Part shown: positions 26,181-34,657 of the stretch, piece after piece
How positions within the stretch are numbered: the first letter of the stretch is position 1
How the letters are laid out: every line of letters starts with the position of its first letter
From: Brachybacterium subflavum
GTDB lineage: Bacteria; Actinomycetota; Actinomycetes; Actinomycetales; Dermabacteraceae
Length of the DNA: 64,000 bases
Direction: 5' to 3'
NCBI RefSeq assembly: GCF_009299795.1
Contig: NZ_VIGP01000002.1
Coordinates: forward strand, 418,897 to 482,896
The notes under the pieces: model-generated
What the model saw: the letters and a program-made list of their open reading frames with translations, nothing else
Databases searched by the model: none
Told to the model about the DNA's origin: nothing
Position numbers and translations under genes: made by a program

Positions 26181-26197
26181 AGTGTGTGACCCACACT
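26181..26197. promoter_or_regulatory. Inverted repeat just upstream of the Gfo/Idh gene
   Basis: AGTGTG-N5-CACACT is a perfect 6-bp dyad ending 18 bp before the ATG at 26216 and next to its AAGGAGG ribosome site. It could be an operator or a small leader hairpin. No adjacent regulator is available to assign it to. Confidence 0.4.
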
Positions 26198-26215
26198 TTG
26201 TTTCAAGGAGGAAAT

Positions 26216-27499
26216 ATGTCGTTCACCCTGGGCATCGTGGGCATCGGCCAGTTCGGCACCCACTTCGCCGAGCTCTTCAGCGCCCACCCCGACATCTCCG
26301 CGGTCTACGCCGTGGACTCGGTGCCCGAGCGCATCGACGCCATCGAGCAGCGCGAGCGGAACCCCGTGCGCTTCGCCGGGCGCTTCTCGAGCGTGGAGGA
26401 GCTGCTGGCCTCCGACGTCGACGCGGTCGCGATCTTCACCCAGCGCTGGACGCACGGGCAGATCGCCATCCAGGCGCTGCAGGCCGGCAAACACGTCTAC
26501 TCGGCGGTGCCGATGGCGATCGAGGAGGAGGAGATCCGCGAGATCACCCGCCTCGTGCAGGAGACGGGCCTGGTCTACATGATGGGCGAGACCAGTCAGT
26601 ACAACGCCGCCGTGGTGCTGGCCCGGCGGATCGAGCGCTCGGGCGCCTTCGGCGAGGTCTTCTACGCCGAGGGCGACTACGTCCACGACATGGACCTCGG
26701 CTTCTACGACGCCTACAAGTACTCCGGCGGCGACGCCTGGAAGTCCACGGCCTCCTACCCGCCCCTGCTCTACCCCACCCACTCGATCGGCGGCATCCTG
26801 GGCGTCCTCGAGGACCGCCACGCGGTCTCCGTCTCGGCCATCGGCCGCCCCGACACCCGCGGCGACGGCGTCTTCGACAAGGACGTCTCGATGTTCGACA
26901 ACGACGTCTCCAACGCCTTCGCCCTGTTCGAGATGGACAACGGCGGCGCCTTCCGCACCAACGAGCTGCGGCGCGTGGGCTACCCCAGCCACAAGCGCGA
27001 GTCCCGCTTCCGCTTCTTCGGTGAGGCCAGCAGCTTCGAGGAGACCGTCGACGTCACCTACTGGCACGACAAGAAGACGGTCCTCGAGGTCACCGACCTC
27101 ATCCGCACCTCCTCGACGATGAGCCTCGAGGACCCCCGCCTGAAGGACGTCTCCCCCACCCTGCGCGACGCCTTCGTCGCGGGCGCTGCGCGCTCCCACC
27201 ACCAGGACCGCCTGCCCTCTGAGTTCCAGGGCAAGCCCAACGGTCACGAGGGCGCCCACCACTTCCTGGTCGACGACTTCGCGCGCGCGGTCGCCGGCGG
27301 GAAGCAGCCGATGGTCAACGCCTGGCAGGCGGCCCGCTACACCCTGCCCGGGATCATCGCCCACCAGTCGATGCGCGAGGGCGGCGCGCGCCTGGAGATC
27401 CACGACCTCGGCGACTGCCCGCTGCCGGTCCAGGATCTCGACGCCGACCAGCCGACCCTCGACGAGGCCGGCCTCGAGGCGCTGCTCTCGGAGGTCTGA
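26216..27499 (+). CDS. Gfo/Idh/MocA-family NAD(P)-dependent oxidoreductase
   Basis: A 427-residue cytosolic dehydrogenase. The N-terminal Rossmann motif is LGIVGIGQFGTHFAELF. It is followed by DVDAVAIFTQRWTHGQIAIQ and AGKHVYSAVPMAI, where the usual EKP motif is replaced by SAVP. The C-terminal alpha/beta domain contains GGDAWKSTASYPPLLYPTHS with the family's conserved Tyr/His region. A strong AAGGAGG ribosome site lies 5 nt before ATG 26216, and a 13-bp-stem terminator follows the stop. It stands alone, so the substrate (a sugar or cyclitol derivative) is a guess. Confidence 0.85.
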   Translation: MSFTLGIVGIGQFGTHFAELFSAHPDISAVYAVDSVPERIDAIEQRERNPVRFAGRFSSVEELLASDVDAVAIFTQRWTHGQIAIQALQAGKHVYSAVPMAIEEEEIREITRLVQETGLVYMMGETSQYNAAVVLARRIERSGAFGEVFYAEGDYVHDMDLGFYDAYKYSGGDAWKSTASYPPLLYPTHSIGGILGVLEDRHAVSVSAIGRPDTRGDGVFDKDVSMFDNDVSNAFALFEMDNGGAFRTNELRRVGYPSHKRESRFRFFGEASSFEETVDVTYWHDKKTVLEVTDLIRTSSTMSLEDPRLKDVSPTLRDAFVAGAARSHHQDRLPSEFQGKPNGHEGAHHFLVDDFARAVAGGKQPMVNAWQAARYTLPGIIAHQSMREGGARLEIHDLGDCPLPVQDLDADQPTLDEAGLEALLSEV

Positions 27500-27512
27500 G
27501 CGGGTCAGGGCA

Positions 27513-27550
27513 GGCGGCCCGGAGCGTGATCCCGCTTGCTCCGGGCCGCC
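27513..27550. terminator. Intrinsic-type hairpin after the Gfo/Idh gene
   Basis: A perfect 13-bp GC-rich stem (27513-27525 with 27538-27550) around a 12-nt loop, 14 bp after the stop at 27499. There is no U-run, as is common for actinobacterial terminators. Confidence 0.75.
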
Positions 27551-27672
27551 AGGGTCTGCAGGTCAGTGATTTTCGCGTATAGGCTGGTGCGTAAATCGAG
27601 ACCAACGGCGACGCCGCTCTCGCCGGACGCGCGCAGCGCCCGCGGGCGCTCGCCCCGGGAACCCGAGGTGCG

Positions 27673-29160
27673 ATGACCACGAACCAGCCTTCCGCCCAGC
27701 CCCTGCGACTCGCCGTGATCGGCTCCGGCCCCGCCGGCGTCTACGCCGCCGAGACGCTGCTGCGCTCACCGCAGGTGAAGTCCGGCGAGCTCGAGGTCCA
27801 GTGCGACCTCTTCGATGCTCTGCCGACCCCCTTCGGGCTGATCCGCTACGGCGTCGCCCCCGACCACCCGCGCATCAAGGGCATCATCACCGCCCTCCAC
27901 CGCATCCTCGACCGCGGCGACATCCGCTTCCTGGGCGACGTCGAGTTCGGCACCGACCTCACCGCGGCCGAGCTGCGCGAGCGCTACGACGCGGTCATCT
28001 TCGCCACCGGCGCCCTCAAGGACGCCGAGCTGAACATCCCCGGCATCGACCTCGAGGGCTCCTACGGCGCCGCCGACTTCGTGGCCTGGTACGACGGCAA
28101 CCCGGACTACCCGCGCACCTGGCCGCTCGAGGCCGAGCAGGTCGCCATGATCGGCAACGGCAACGTGGCGCTGGACGCGGCACGCATGCTCGCGAAGTCG
28201 GCCGACGAGCTGCTGCGCACCGAGATCCCCGAGAACGTCTACGAGGGCCTGGCCTCCGCGCGCACCACCGACGTGCACGTCTTCGGCCGCCGCGGCCCCG
28301 CGCAGTCGAAGTTCACCCCGCTGGAGACCCGCGAGCTCGCCCACCCCCGCGGCGTGCAGATCGTCATGGACCCGGCCGACTTCGCGATGATCACCCCCGA
28401 GGAGCGCGAGGCCATCCGCGCCGACCGCCGCCGCGAGCAGGTGTACGCGACGTTCGAGGGCTGGCTGCACGAGCAGCAGGAGCGCGAGGCGAAGGGCCAG
28501 GAGCCCACCGACTCGCACGGCGGCCCCGTGCAGCGCCGCCTGCACCTGCACTTCTGGCACAAGCCCGTCGAGGTCGTCGGCGAGGACGGCCACGTCACCG
28601 GCATGCGCTTCGAGCGCACTCGCCTGGATGCGGACGGGAACATGGAGGGCACCGGCGAGCTCGTCGACTACGACCTCCAGGCCGTCTACCGCGCGATCGG
28701 ATACTTCGGCTCCGAGCTGCCCGGCGTCCCCTACGACGAGGCGCGCGGCGTCATCCACAACTCCGCCGGTCGCGTCACCGAGTCCGACGGCGAGGTCATC
28801 CCCGGTCTCTTCGCCAACGGGTGGATCAAGCGCGGACCCGTCGGCCTCATCGGCGCCACGAAGTCCGACGCCGCGGAGACCGTCGGGAGCCTGCTCGAGG
28901 ACCTCGAGGCGGGCAGCATCCCGTCGGCCCCAGACCGCGACCCCGACTCGATCCTGCGACTGCTCGAGGACAAGGGCGTGGAGTTCACGACCTGGCAGGG
29001 CTGGACCGCGCTCGAGGAGCACGAGATCGGCCTGGGCGCCGCCGTCCAGGACAGCGAGGGCAACCCGCGCCCGCGCGTGAAGGTCGTGCCCCGCGAGGAG
29101 ATGGTGCGCGTCGCCCGCGAGGGCCAGCGCGCGCACGAGAGCGCCTCGGCCGACGCCTGA
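27673..29160 (+). CDS. fprA: Ferredoxin/flavodoxin--NADP+ reductase, adrenodoxin-reductase type
   Basis: FAD enzyme passing electrons between NADPH and ferredoxin. The FAD-binding motif is LAVIGSGPAGVYAAETLL, followed by FGLIRYGVAPDHPRIKGI, a hallmark of the FprA/adrenodoxin reductase family. The NADPH domain shows QVAMIGNGNVALDAARML and HVFGRRGPAQSKFTPLE. The C-terminal NGWIKRGPVGLIGATKSDA completes the FAD site. Length 495 aa is slightly longer than mycobacterial FprA. GAGGTG precedes the ATG. A TATAGG -10-like box at 27578-27583 lies about 90 bp upstream. An electron donor for P450s or Fe-S assembly is plausible; no partner ferredoxin is in the window. Confidence 0.93.
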   Translation: MTTNQPSAQPLRLAVIGSGPAGVYAAETLLRSPQVKSGELEVQCDLFDALPTPFGLIRYGVAPDHPRIKGIITALHRILDRGDIRFLGDVEFGTDLTAAELRERYDAVIFATGALKDAELNIPGIDLEGSYGAADFVAWYDGNPDYPRTWPLEAEQVAMIGNGNVALDAARMLAKSADELLRTEIPENVYEGLASARTTDVHVFGRRGPAQSKFTPLETRELAHPRGVQIVMDPADFAMITPEEREAIRADRRREQVYATFEGWLHEQQEREAKGQEPTDSHGGPVQRRLHLHFWHKPVEVVGEDGHVTGMRFERTRLDADGNMEGTGELVDYDLQAVYRAIGYFGSELPGVPYDEARGVIHNSAGRVTESDGEVIPGLFANGWIKRGPVGLIGATKSDAAETVGSLLEDLEAGSIPSAPDRDPDSILRLLEDKGVEFTTWQGWTALEEHEIGLGAAVQDSEGNPRPRVKVVPREEMVRVAREGQRAHESASADA

Positions 29161-29322
29161 GGGCGGTGCGGCTGACATCGAAGCCGGGTCCCACTGCACC
29201 CCGGCCCTGTGCCACGCAGCGCATCCCGAGAACCTCCGACCCCAGCGCGTCCCGGGACTCCGGGGCGCGCTGCCGTCTCTGACGGACCTCACAGCTCCTC
29301 GACAGCCACGGGAATGCCCAGC

Positions 29323-29356
29323 GCCCTATAGTGGAATGGTCATTTCACTACAGGGC
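29323..29356. promoter_or_regulatory. 15-bp-arm palindrome upstream of the MDR gene (operator A)
   Basis: Arms 29323-29337 and 29342-29356 pair at 13 of 15 positions around 4 nt. The left arm contains CTATAGTGGA, whose TATAGT can serve as a -10. The same CTATAGTGGA and a CTACAG right half recur at 31718-31740 between the TetR gene and the DUF1304 gene. This suggests a shared repressor. Confidence 0.65.
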
Positions 29357-29443
29357 GGTCGTCACCGAACCCCGGACGTCGCATCACGCCGTCGCACCGG
29401 AGCTCTCCGCCGCGACGCCGCCCGCTGATCCAGGAGGTCCGCC

Positions 29444-30421
29444 ATGCGCGCCGTCACCCATCAGTCCTACGGAGAGCCCACCGACGTCCTCGACGTCACC
29501 GAGGTCGCCGAGCCCTCACCCGCTGCCGGCGAGGTGCTCGTGCGCATGCTGCTCAGCCCGATCCACAACCACGACCTCTGGACCGTGCGCGGCACGTACG
29601 GCGTGAAGCCCGAGCTCCCGGCCCGCGCCGGGACCGAGGCCGTCGGCGTCGTCGAGCAGCTCGGCGAGGGTGTCACCCAGCTGGCCCTGGGCCAGCGCGT
29701 GGTCGCGACCTCGCAGCTCGGGGTCTGGGCGGAGCGCTTCACCGCGCCGGCCACCTCGCTGATCCCCGTGCCCGAGAACCTGCCCGATGAGGTCGCCGCC
29801 CAGCTCGCAGCGATGCCCTTCAGCGCGATCTCGCTGCTGCAGCGCCTGGACCTCGAGCCCGGCCAGACCCTCGTGCAGAACGCCGCCAACGGCGCCGTCG
29901 GCCGTCTCGTCGCGCAGTTCGCGCGCGCCCGCGGCATCAACGTGGTGGGCCTCGTGCGCCGCTCCGCCGGTGTCGAGGAGCTCGCCGCCCAGGGCATCAC
30001 GGGCGTCGTCGCGACCGATGAGGAGGGCTGGGAGGATCGCGCCCGCGCCCTCATCGGCGACTCCACCGCCCGCGTCGGCATCGACTCGGTCGGCGGCGAG
30101 GCCGCGGGCCAGGTGCTCTCGCTGCTGGCCGACGGCGGGCGGCTCGTCGTCTTCGGCGCGATGGCGGCCCCGGTCATGTCGATCCCCTCGGGTCCGGTGA
30201 TCTTCCGCGACCTGCACATCGAGGGCTTCTGGGGCGCCCAGGTCTCCAAGGACATGCCGGCCGAGGAGCGCGGAGAGCTGTTCCGCGAGATCATCACCCG
30301 ACTGCTCGACGGCTCCGTGACCCTGCCGGTCGCCGCGACCTACTCGCTCGAGGACGTGCGCGAGGCGTCCGCCGCGAACTTCGACGCGGGCCGCGTCGGC
30401 AAGGTGCTGCTGCGCCCCTGA
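29444..30421 (+). CDS. Zinc-independent MDR/quinone oxidoreductase-like protein
   Basis: A 325-residue medium-chain dehydrogenase/reductase without the catalytic zinc ligands (VRMLLSPIHNHDLW in place of a GICGTD segment), like quinone or enoyl reductases. The nucleotide-binding loop is TLVQNAANGAVGRLVAQFA, and GGRLVVFGAM follows. AGGAGG precedes the ATG. The upstream palindrome matches a site beside the TetR/Ohr group 1.3-2.3 kb away, so it probably belongs to an oxidative or electrophile stress regulon. It converges on ohr across a perfect-palindrome terminator. Confidence 0.88.
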   Translation: MRAVTHQSYGEPTDVLDVTEVAEPSPAAGEVLVRMLLSPIHNHDLWTVRGTYGVKPELPARAGTEAVGVVEQLGEGVTQLALGQRVVATSQLGVWAERFTAPATSLIPVPENLPDEVAAQLAAMPFSAISLLQRLDLEPGQTLVQNAANGAVGRLVAQFARARGINVVGLVRRSAGVEELAAQGITGVVATDEEGWEDRARALIGDSTARVGIDSVGGEAAGQVLSLLADGGRLVVFGAMAAPVMSIPSGPVIFRDLHIEGFWGAQVSKDMPAEERGELFREIITRLLDGSVTLPVAATYSLEDVREASAANFDAGRVGKVLLRP

Positions 30422-30467
30422 TCGCAGCAGGTGCGTCGCCCCCCCCCCACGGCCGACCCCGCGCACG

Positions 30468-30505
30468 GAAGAGCCCGCCGGGAGGATCCTCCCGGCGGGC
30501 TCTTC
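30468..30505. terminator. 38-bp perfect palindrome, bidirectional terminator
   Basis: Every position pairs about the GGATCC centre (19-bp arms). It lies between the convergent MDR (stop 30421) and ohr (stop 30539) genes and would form a strong hairpin in either transcript. A run of ten C residues (30439-30448) lies on its MDR side. Confidence 0.85.
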
Positions 30506-30538
30506 GATGATGCGGCGACGTTCAGTCGTCGTCGCCGA

Positions 30539-30961
30539 TCAGTCGTCGGCGACGGTGACGTTCACGGGGATGTTCCCGCGGGTCGCGTTGGAGTACGGGC
30601 ACACCTGGTGCGCGGCATCTGCCAGGGCCTGTGCGGTGTCGTGGTCGAGCTCGGGGATGACGACCTCGAGGTCGACGGCGAGGGCGAAGCCGCCCTCGTC
30701 GTTGCTGCCGATGCTCACGCGCGCGCCGACGCTCGAGCCGTCGATCGAGACCTTCTTCTGGCGGGCCACGGCCTGCAGCGCCGAGTGGTAGCAGGCTGAG
30801 TAGCCGGCGGCGAAGAGCTGCTCGGGGTTCGCTCCCTTGCCGGAGCCGCCCATGGCCGTCGGGACGGCCATGTCGAAGGCGAGGTCCGATCCGGAGACCT
30901 CGACGTGACCGTCGCGACCGGCGCCGGTGGCGAGCGCCTCGGTGGAGTAGAGAGGCTTCAT
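30539..30961 (-). CDS. ohr: Organic hydroperoxide resistance protein (Ohr/OsmC family)
   Basis: A thiol peroxidase that reduces organic hydroperoxides. The 140-residue protein has both reactive cysteines: Cys57 in FAAGYSACYHSAL and Cys121 in HQVCPYSNATRGN. The N-terminal YSTEALATGAGRDGHV and SGKGANPEQLF are typical of Ohr rather than general OsmC. It is followed upstream on the same strand by a TetR gene in place of the usual OhrR (MarR) partner. The 62-bp gap to that gene suggests an operon or local control. Confidence 0.95.
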   Translation of the reverse strand: MKPLYSTEALATGAGRDGHVEVSGSDLAFDMAVPTAMGGSGKGANPEQLFAAGYSACYHSALQAVARQKKVSIDGSSVGARVSIGSNDEGGFALAVDLEVVIPELDHDTAQALADAAHQVCPYSNATRGNIPVNVTVADD

Positions 30962-31023
30962 GGTGGGTTCCTTCCGTCGGGTGCTGCGGTGGACCTGCGG
31001 GGTCGGGCCGACGAGCGGTGGGC

Positions 31024-31632
31024 TCAGTCGACCGACGCGAGCAGGGGTGTGCGGGCCGCGTCGAGGGAGCTGCGTGCGGCGCTCCGGTCGACCCGGCTCA
31101 TGACCAGGGCCGCGATGAGCGCGGAGACGCTGGTCTCGGTGAGGCGCTCGCGCTCGGCGGCGGAGGCCTCGGGGAAGCGGGCGGCGACGCCGGCGCCGAA
31201 GGCGCGCACGAGCTCGGCGCGGTAGGAGGCGATGACCTCGCGCACCGCCTCCTCTCGCGCGATGCCGGCGCAGGCGGAGTTCACGAGAAGGCAGCCGTCG
31301 GGCAGGGACGACTGATCCCCCTCCCCGCCATCCCCGATCTCCTCGCCCAACAGTCGGGCGGCGGCACCGAGGTAGTCGGCGAGCGCATGAGGGCTGGGGC
31401 GCTCGGCGAGCAGCGGGGCGAGGCCCGGGCGGACCACCTCGTCGAGGTAGTTCGCGATCGCGGCCTCGAAGAGTCCGCGTTTGGAGCCGAAGGCGTGGTA
31501 GATGCTCGAGGCGTTCAGCCCCGTGGCCTGCTGGATCGCACTCATCGAGGCGCTCTCGAAGCCCTCGCGCCAGAAGAGCGAGCGCGCGGCGCGCACGACC
31601 TCGACGGTCTCGAAGGTGGCGGTGCGTCCCAT
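31024..31632 (-). CDS. TetR-family regulator next to ohr
   Basis: A 202-residue repressor-type protein. The helix-turn-helix reads SMSAIQQATGLNASSIYHAF followed by GSKRGLFEAAI. The C-terminal domain has PDGCLLVNSACAG, with a Cys in a motif common to TetR proteins that sense electrophiles or oxidants; that property is inferred. ATG 31632 is preceded by GGGAGGGAG; the longer in-frame extension to 31731 crosses the operator and is unlikely. It lies between ohr and the divergent DUF1304 gene, with the CTATAGTGGA motif in its upstream region. Confidence 0.88.
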   Translation of the reverse strand: MGRTATFETVEVVRAARSLFWREGFESASMSAIQQATGLNASSIYHAFGSKRGLFEAAIANYLDEVVRPGLAPLLAERPSPHALADYLGAAARLLGEEIGDGGEGDQSSLPDGCLLVNSACAGIAREEAVREVIASYRAELVRAFGAGVAARFPEASAAERERLTETSVSALIAALVMSRVDRSAARSSLDAARTPLLASVD

Positions 31633-31717
31633 CTGCTGGCTCCCTCCCGGATCGGACTGCGGCGGCGGCGCGCGGCCGACCGTGCGGCGCCACCCTTCCT
31701 GTGGCGCTGTCGTCAGT

Positions 31718-31740
31718 CTATAGTGGAGCAAGCGCTACAG
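31718..31740. promoter_or_regulatory. Operator/promoter B between TetR and DUF1304
   Basis: CTATAGTG-N7-CGCTACAG repeats both halves of the palindrome at 29323-29356 with a shorter spacer (7 rather than 12 nt between halves). TATAGT within it can serve as a -10 for the DUF1304 gene. The location is 86 bp upstream of both the TetR start (31632) and the DUF1304 start (31825), so one site could control both. Confidence 0.6.
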
Positions 31741-31824
31741 AAAAGCCCCGCTGGTCACTCGGCCACTCCTCACAGCTCACTTCCCACAGACCGCTCCCCC
31801 CGTCACTCCCCACCGGAGGTCCCC

Positions 31825-32214
31825 ATGCTCGTCATCGGTCTCGTCCTCGCCGCACTCGCAGCGCTCCTGCACGTGTTCATCTTCTGGCTCGAATCGCTGG
31901 CCTGGGGCAGCGAGCGCGCCCAGGGGGTCTTCGGGGAGCAGACCGCGCAGGAGATCGCGGCGACGCGCCTGCTCGCCTTCAACCAGGGCTTCTACAACCT
32001 GTTCCTGGGCGTCCTCGCGCTGCTCGGCGTGCTGCTGACCGCCCTCGGAGCGGAGTCGGTGGGCCCCGCGCTGGCTCTCGCGGGCACCGGGTCGATGCTC
32101 GGCACGGCGCTCGTGCTGGGCCTCGCCTCCCCCGCGCACCGCGGAGCCGCCGTGCGCCAGGGTGCGCTGCCGCTGCTCGCGGTCGTCGTGCTGGTTCTCG
32201 CGCTCGCGATCTGA
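31825..32214 (+). CDS. DUF1304 family membrane protein
   Basis: A 129-residue protein of four membrane helices. It begins with a helix ending HVFIFWLESLAWG, a conserved charged/aromatic start of DUF1304, followed by RLLAFNQGFYNLFLG, another family hallmark. GGAGGT precedes the ATG. DUF1304 genes often accompany stress regulators; here it is divergent from the TetR gene over a shared operator-like motif. The biochemical role is unknown. Confidence 0.88.
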   Translation: MLVIGLVLAALAALLHVFIFWLESLAWGSERAQGVFGEQTAQEIAATRLLAFNQGFYNLFLGVLALLGVLLTALGAESVGPALALAGTGSMLGTALVLGLASPAHRGAAVRQGALPLLAVVVLVLALAI

Positions 32215-32294
32215 GGACCGCACTGCGGGCGGAGCCGCATAGCAACGCGCGGGCCGACGCCGCGCCTCAGGCGCCGTGCCTCAGGCGCCGCGCC

Positions 32295-33266
32295 TCAGAA
32301 GACCGGCCGACCCCCGGTGACGCCGAGCACCGTGCCCGAGACGTACGAGGCCTCGGCCGGGCTCGCGAGGAACACGTAGGCCCCCGCGCACTCGGCGGGC
32401 TGGCCCGCGCGGCCCAGCGGGGTGTTCCCGCCGAAGGCCGTGTAGTCCTCGCTCGCGCGGGTGGCCACGTTGAGGGGGGTCCAGATCGGCCCCGGGGCCA
32501 CGGCGTTCACGCGGATGCCCTTCCCGCCCAGGTCGGCGGCGAGATTCACGGTGAGGTTGTTGATCGCGGACTTCGTCGCGGCGTAGTCCATGAGCGGCAC
32601 GGAGGGGTCGTAGGACTGGATCGACGTGGTGTTGATGATCGAGGCGCCCTCCCGCAGATGGGGCACGGCCTCCTGGGTGATCCAGAACATCGACTCGAGG
32701 TTCGTCGCCAGCGTGCGGTGAAGACGCTCGGAGTCGATGCCCTCGATGCCGCGCGGCTGGGCACGACCCCACTGGAACGCGGCGTTGTTCACGAGCACGT
32801 CGAGCCGCCCGAGCTCCTCGACCGTGCGGGTGATCAGGGAGCGGGCGTGTGCCTCCTCGCGGATGTCACCGGGCAGCAGCAGGACTCGTCGGCCCGCGTC
32901 CTGGACCCAGCGGGCGGTCTCCTCCGCATCCTCCTGCTCCGCGTCCATGAAGGAGAGGGCGACGTCGGCCCCTTCGCGCGCGAAGGCGATCGCGACCGCG
33001 CGGCCGATGCCGGAGTCTCCCCCGGTGATCAGCGCGACCAGGCCCTCGAGCCGGTCATGACCGACGTAGGACTGCTCGCCGTGGTCCGGCACGGGGTCCA
33101 TGGCATCGGTGAGCCCGGGAGGGTCCTGGTCCTGGGCGGGGAACGAGGGCTCGCCGCCCTCCGTGCCGAGCTCGCGGGCCCGGGCGGCGACGGGGCTGCG
33201 CACGCTTCCCTCCCCGGCGACCTCCGCAGACGTCCCAGGGCTGCTGTTCGTGTCCGTCTCGGACAT
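32295..33266 (-). CDS. SDR-family oxidoreductase (YghA/GsiB-associated type)
   Basis: A 323-residue short-chain dehydrogenase with a long 75-residue leader (contains PDHGEQSYVGHDRLEGLVAL) typical of the YghA-like glucose/stress dehydrogenases. The cofactor motif is ITGGDSGIGRAVAIAFA, then LDVLVNNAAFQWG. The catalytic Ser is in INTTSIQSY and the Tyr/Lys pair in YAATKSAINNL. A strong AAGGAG precedes ATG 33266. It lies beside the stress-related group but has its own promoter region. The substrate is not known. Confidence 0.9.
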   Translation of the reverse strand: MSETDTNSSPGTSAEVAGEGSVRSPVAARARELGTEGGEPSFPAQDQDPPGLTDAMDPVPDHGEQSYVGHDRLEGLVALITGGDSGIGRAVAIAFAREGADVALSFMDAEQEDAEETARWVQDAGRRVLLLPGDIREEAHARSLITRTVEELGRLDVLVNNAAFQWGRAQPRGIEGIDSERLHRTLATNLESMFWITQEAVPHLREGASIINTTSIQSYDPSVPLMDYAATKSAINNLTVNLAADLGGKGIRVNAVAPGPIWTPLNVATRASEDYTAFGGNTPLGRAGQPAECAGAYVFLASPAEASYVSGTVLGVTGGRPVF

Positions 33267-33347
33267 ATCGGCTCCTTCCGTCGATAACCCTCCACCGTAT
33301 GCCCGGCGGGTCGGCGCGTGAAGGGCGGAGGGCCGGGTCGCCCCGTC

Positions 33348-33373
33348 GGGCCGACGGGCCGACGGGCCGACGG
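33348..33373. repeat. 8-bp tandem repeat (GGGCCGAC)x3+
   Basis: Three or more copies of GGGCCGAC lie in the 168-bp divergent gap between the SDR and DLH-like genes, about 60 bp before the ATG at 33435. Confidence 0.75.
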
Positions 33374-33434
33374 GACCAGCATCGCTGCCCTTCGGGGACG
33401 AGAACTGTCCGCAGTCGCCGCTAGCCTTCCGGAC

Positions 33435-34031
33435 ATGTCGCGGATCATCCTGTTCCACCATGTCCTGGGCCTGACGCCGGGCGTCGAGGCCGTCGCGTCG
33501 GCGCTGCGCGAGGGCGGCCACGAGGTCACGACGCCCGACCTCTTCGAGGGCCGCACCTTCGATGACCTCCCCGCGGGCCTCGCCTACGTCGGCGAGATCG
33601 GGGACGACGAGCTGCTGGAACGCGCGGAGCGCGCCAGCGCGAAGTTGCCGGCGGACGTCGTGCTCGCCGGGCTCTCGCTCGGCGCCGTCCCCGCGCAGCA
33701 CCTGCTGCAGACCCGCCCGGGCGCGTCCGCGTGCCTGCTCCTGCACTCCTTCGTCGATCCGTCGTTCCTGCGCGGCACCTGGCCCGAAGACGTGCCGGTG
33801 GACGTGTTCGCGATGGACCACGACCCGTTCTTCGTGGGCGACGGCGATCTCGAGGCCGCCCAGGCCTGGCAGCGCGAGCACCAGAACCTGCGGATCCACC
33901 TCTACCCCGGCGACGGGCACCTCTTCAGCGAGCCCGCGACCTCCGACTTCGACGCCGAGACCACCAGCGCGGTGATCGCGGATGCGCTCGCGGCGCTCGA
34001 GCGGATCGACTCCGCGGACGCTGAGCGGTGA
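33435..34031 (+). CDS. Dienelactone hydrolase-like alpha/beta hydrolase
   Basis: A 198-residue cytosolic hydrolase. The family start is RIILFHHVLGLTPGVEAVA, followed by TTPDLFEG. The nucleophile elbow is GLSLG (Ser81), where true dienelactone hydrolase has Cys, so a serine hydrolase is expected. The acid is likely in MDHDPFF and the histidine in YPGDGHLFSEP. The stop overlaps the next gene's GTG by 4 nt, making a two-gene unit with a GNAT. The substrate is unknown. Confidence 0.87.
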   Translation: MSRIILFHHVLGLTPGVEAVASALREGGHEVTTPDLFEGRTFDDLPAGLAYVGEIGDDELLERAERASAKLPADVVLAGLSLGAVPAQHLLQTRPGASACLLLHSFVDPSFLRGTWPEDVPVDVFAMDHDPFFVGDGDLEAAQAWQREHQNLRIHLYPGDGHLFSEPATSDFDAETTSAVIADALAALERIDSADAER

Positions 34032-34657
34032 GCACGCCGCCCGTCGGCCTCACGCGCGCGACCTGGCCGCCGCCGGGCTGCACGATCGTGCCGCTCGGCC
34101 CATCGACCTGGGACCCGTTCGCCGAGCTCATCGAGCGCAACCGCGGCATCTTCGGCGGCTGCTGGTGCATCGGCTACCACCCCGAGTGCGGGCAGCGCAT
34201 CGACCACCGCGCCACCAAGCGCGAGCGCGTGATGGCGGATGCAGCCCATGCCGCCCTCGTCCTGGATGCCGACGGCCTCTGCCAGGCGTGGGCGCAGTAC
34301 GGATCACCCGAGGAGCTCGCCGGCATCAAGCACAAGCGGGCCTACGACAAGGAGCCGCCACCGCTCCCCGACTGGCGCCTGACCTGTGTCTACGTCGACC
34401 CGAAGCATCGTGGGCGGGGGCTCGCGCGGTTCGCGGTCGAGGGCGCGCTCGACCTCGTGGCGTCCGCGGGAGGCGGCACCGTCGAGGCGATCAGCGAGAC
34501 GACCGTCGGCCGCTCGGCGCAGGGCCGCTTCCTGTTCACCGCGACCGCGGAGCTCCTCGAGGACCTCGGCTTCGCGAGGGTCCGCCAGGTCGGCAAGCAC
34601 GCCTGGATCCTGACGCGCACCGTCGCTCCGGCGCCGTCATCCGCGGGTCGGCCCTAG
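34028..34657 (+). CDS. GNAT-family N-acetyltransferase
   Basis: A 209-residue protein starting at GTG 34028. The acetyl-CoA motif A is VYVDPKHRGRGLARFAVEGA (Q/R-x-x-G-x-G/A form). The region IFGGCWCIGYHPECG with three cysteines and KHKRAYDKEPPPLPDW are distinctive of an uncharacterised GNAT subgroup. It is coupled to the DLH-like hydrolase upstream. Its TAG stop overlaps the TAG of the opposite-strand aminotransferase within a single CTAG. Confidence 0.85.
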   Translation: MSTPPVGLTRATWPPPGCTIVPLGPSTWDPFAELIERNRGIFGGCWCIGYHPECGQRIDHRATKRERVMADAAHAALVLDADGLCQAWAQYGSPEELAGIKHKRAYDKEPPPLPDWRLTCVYVDPKHRGRGLARFAVEGALDLVASAGGGTVEAISETTVGRSAQGRFLFTATAELLEDLGFARVRQVGKHAWILTRTVAPAPSSAGRP

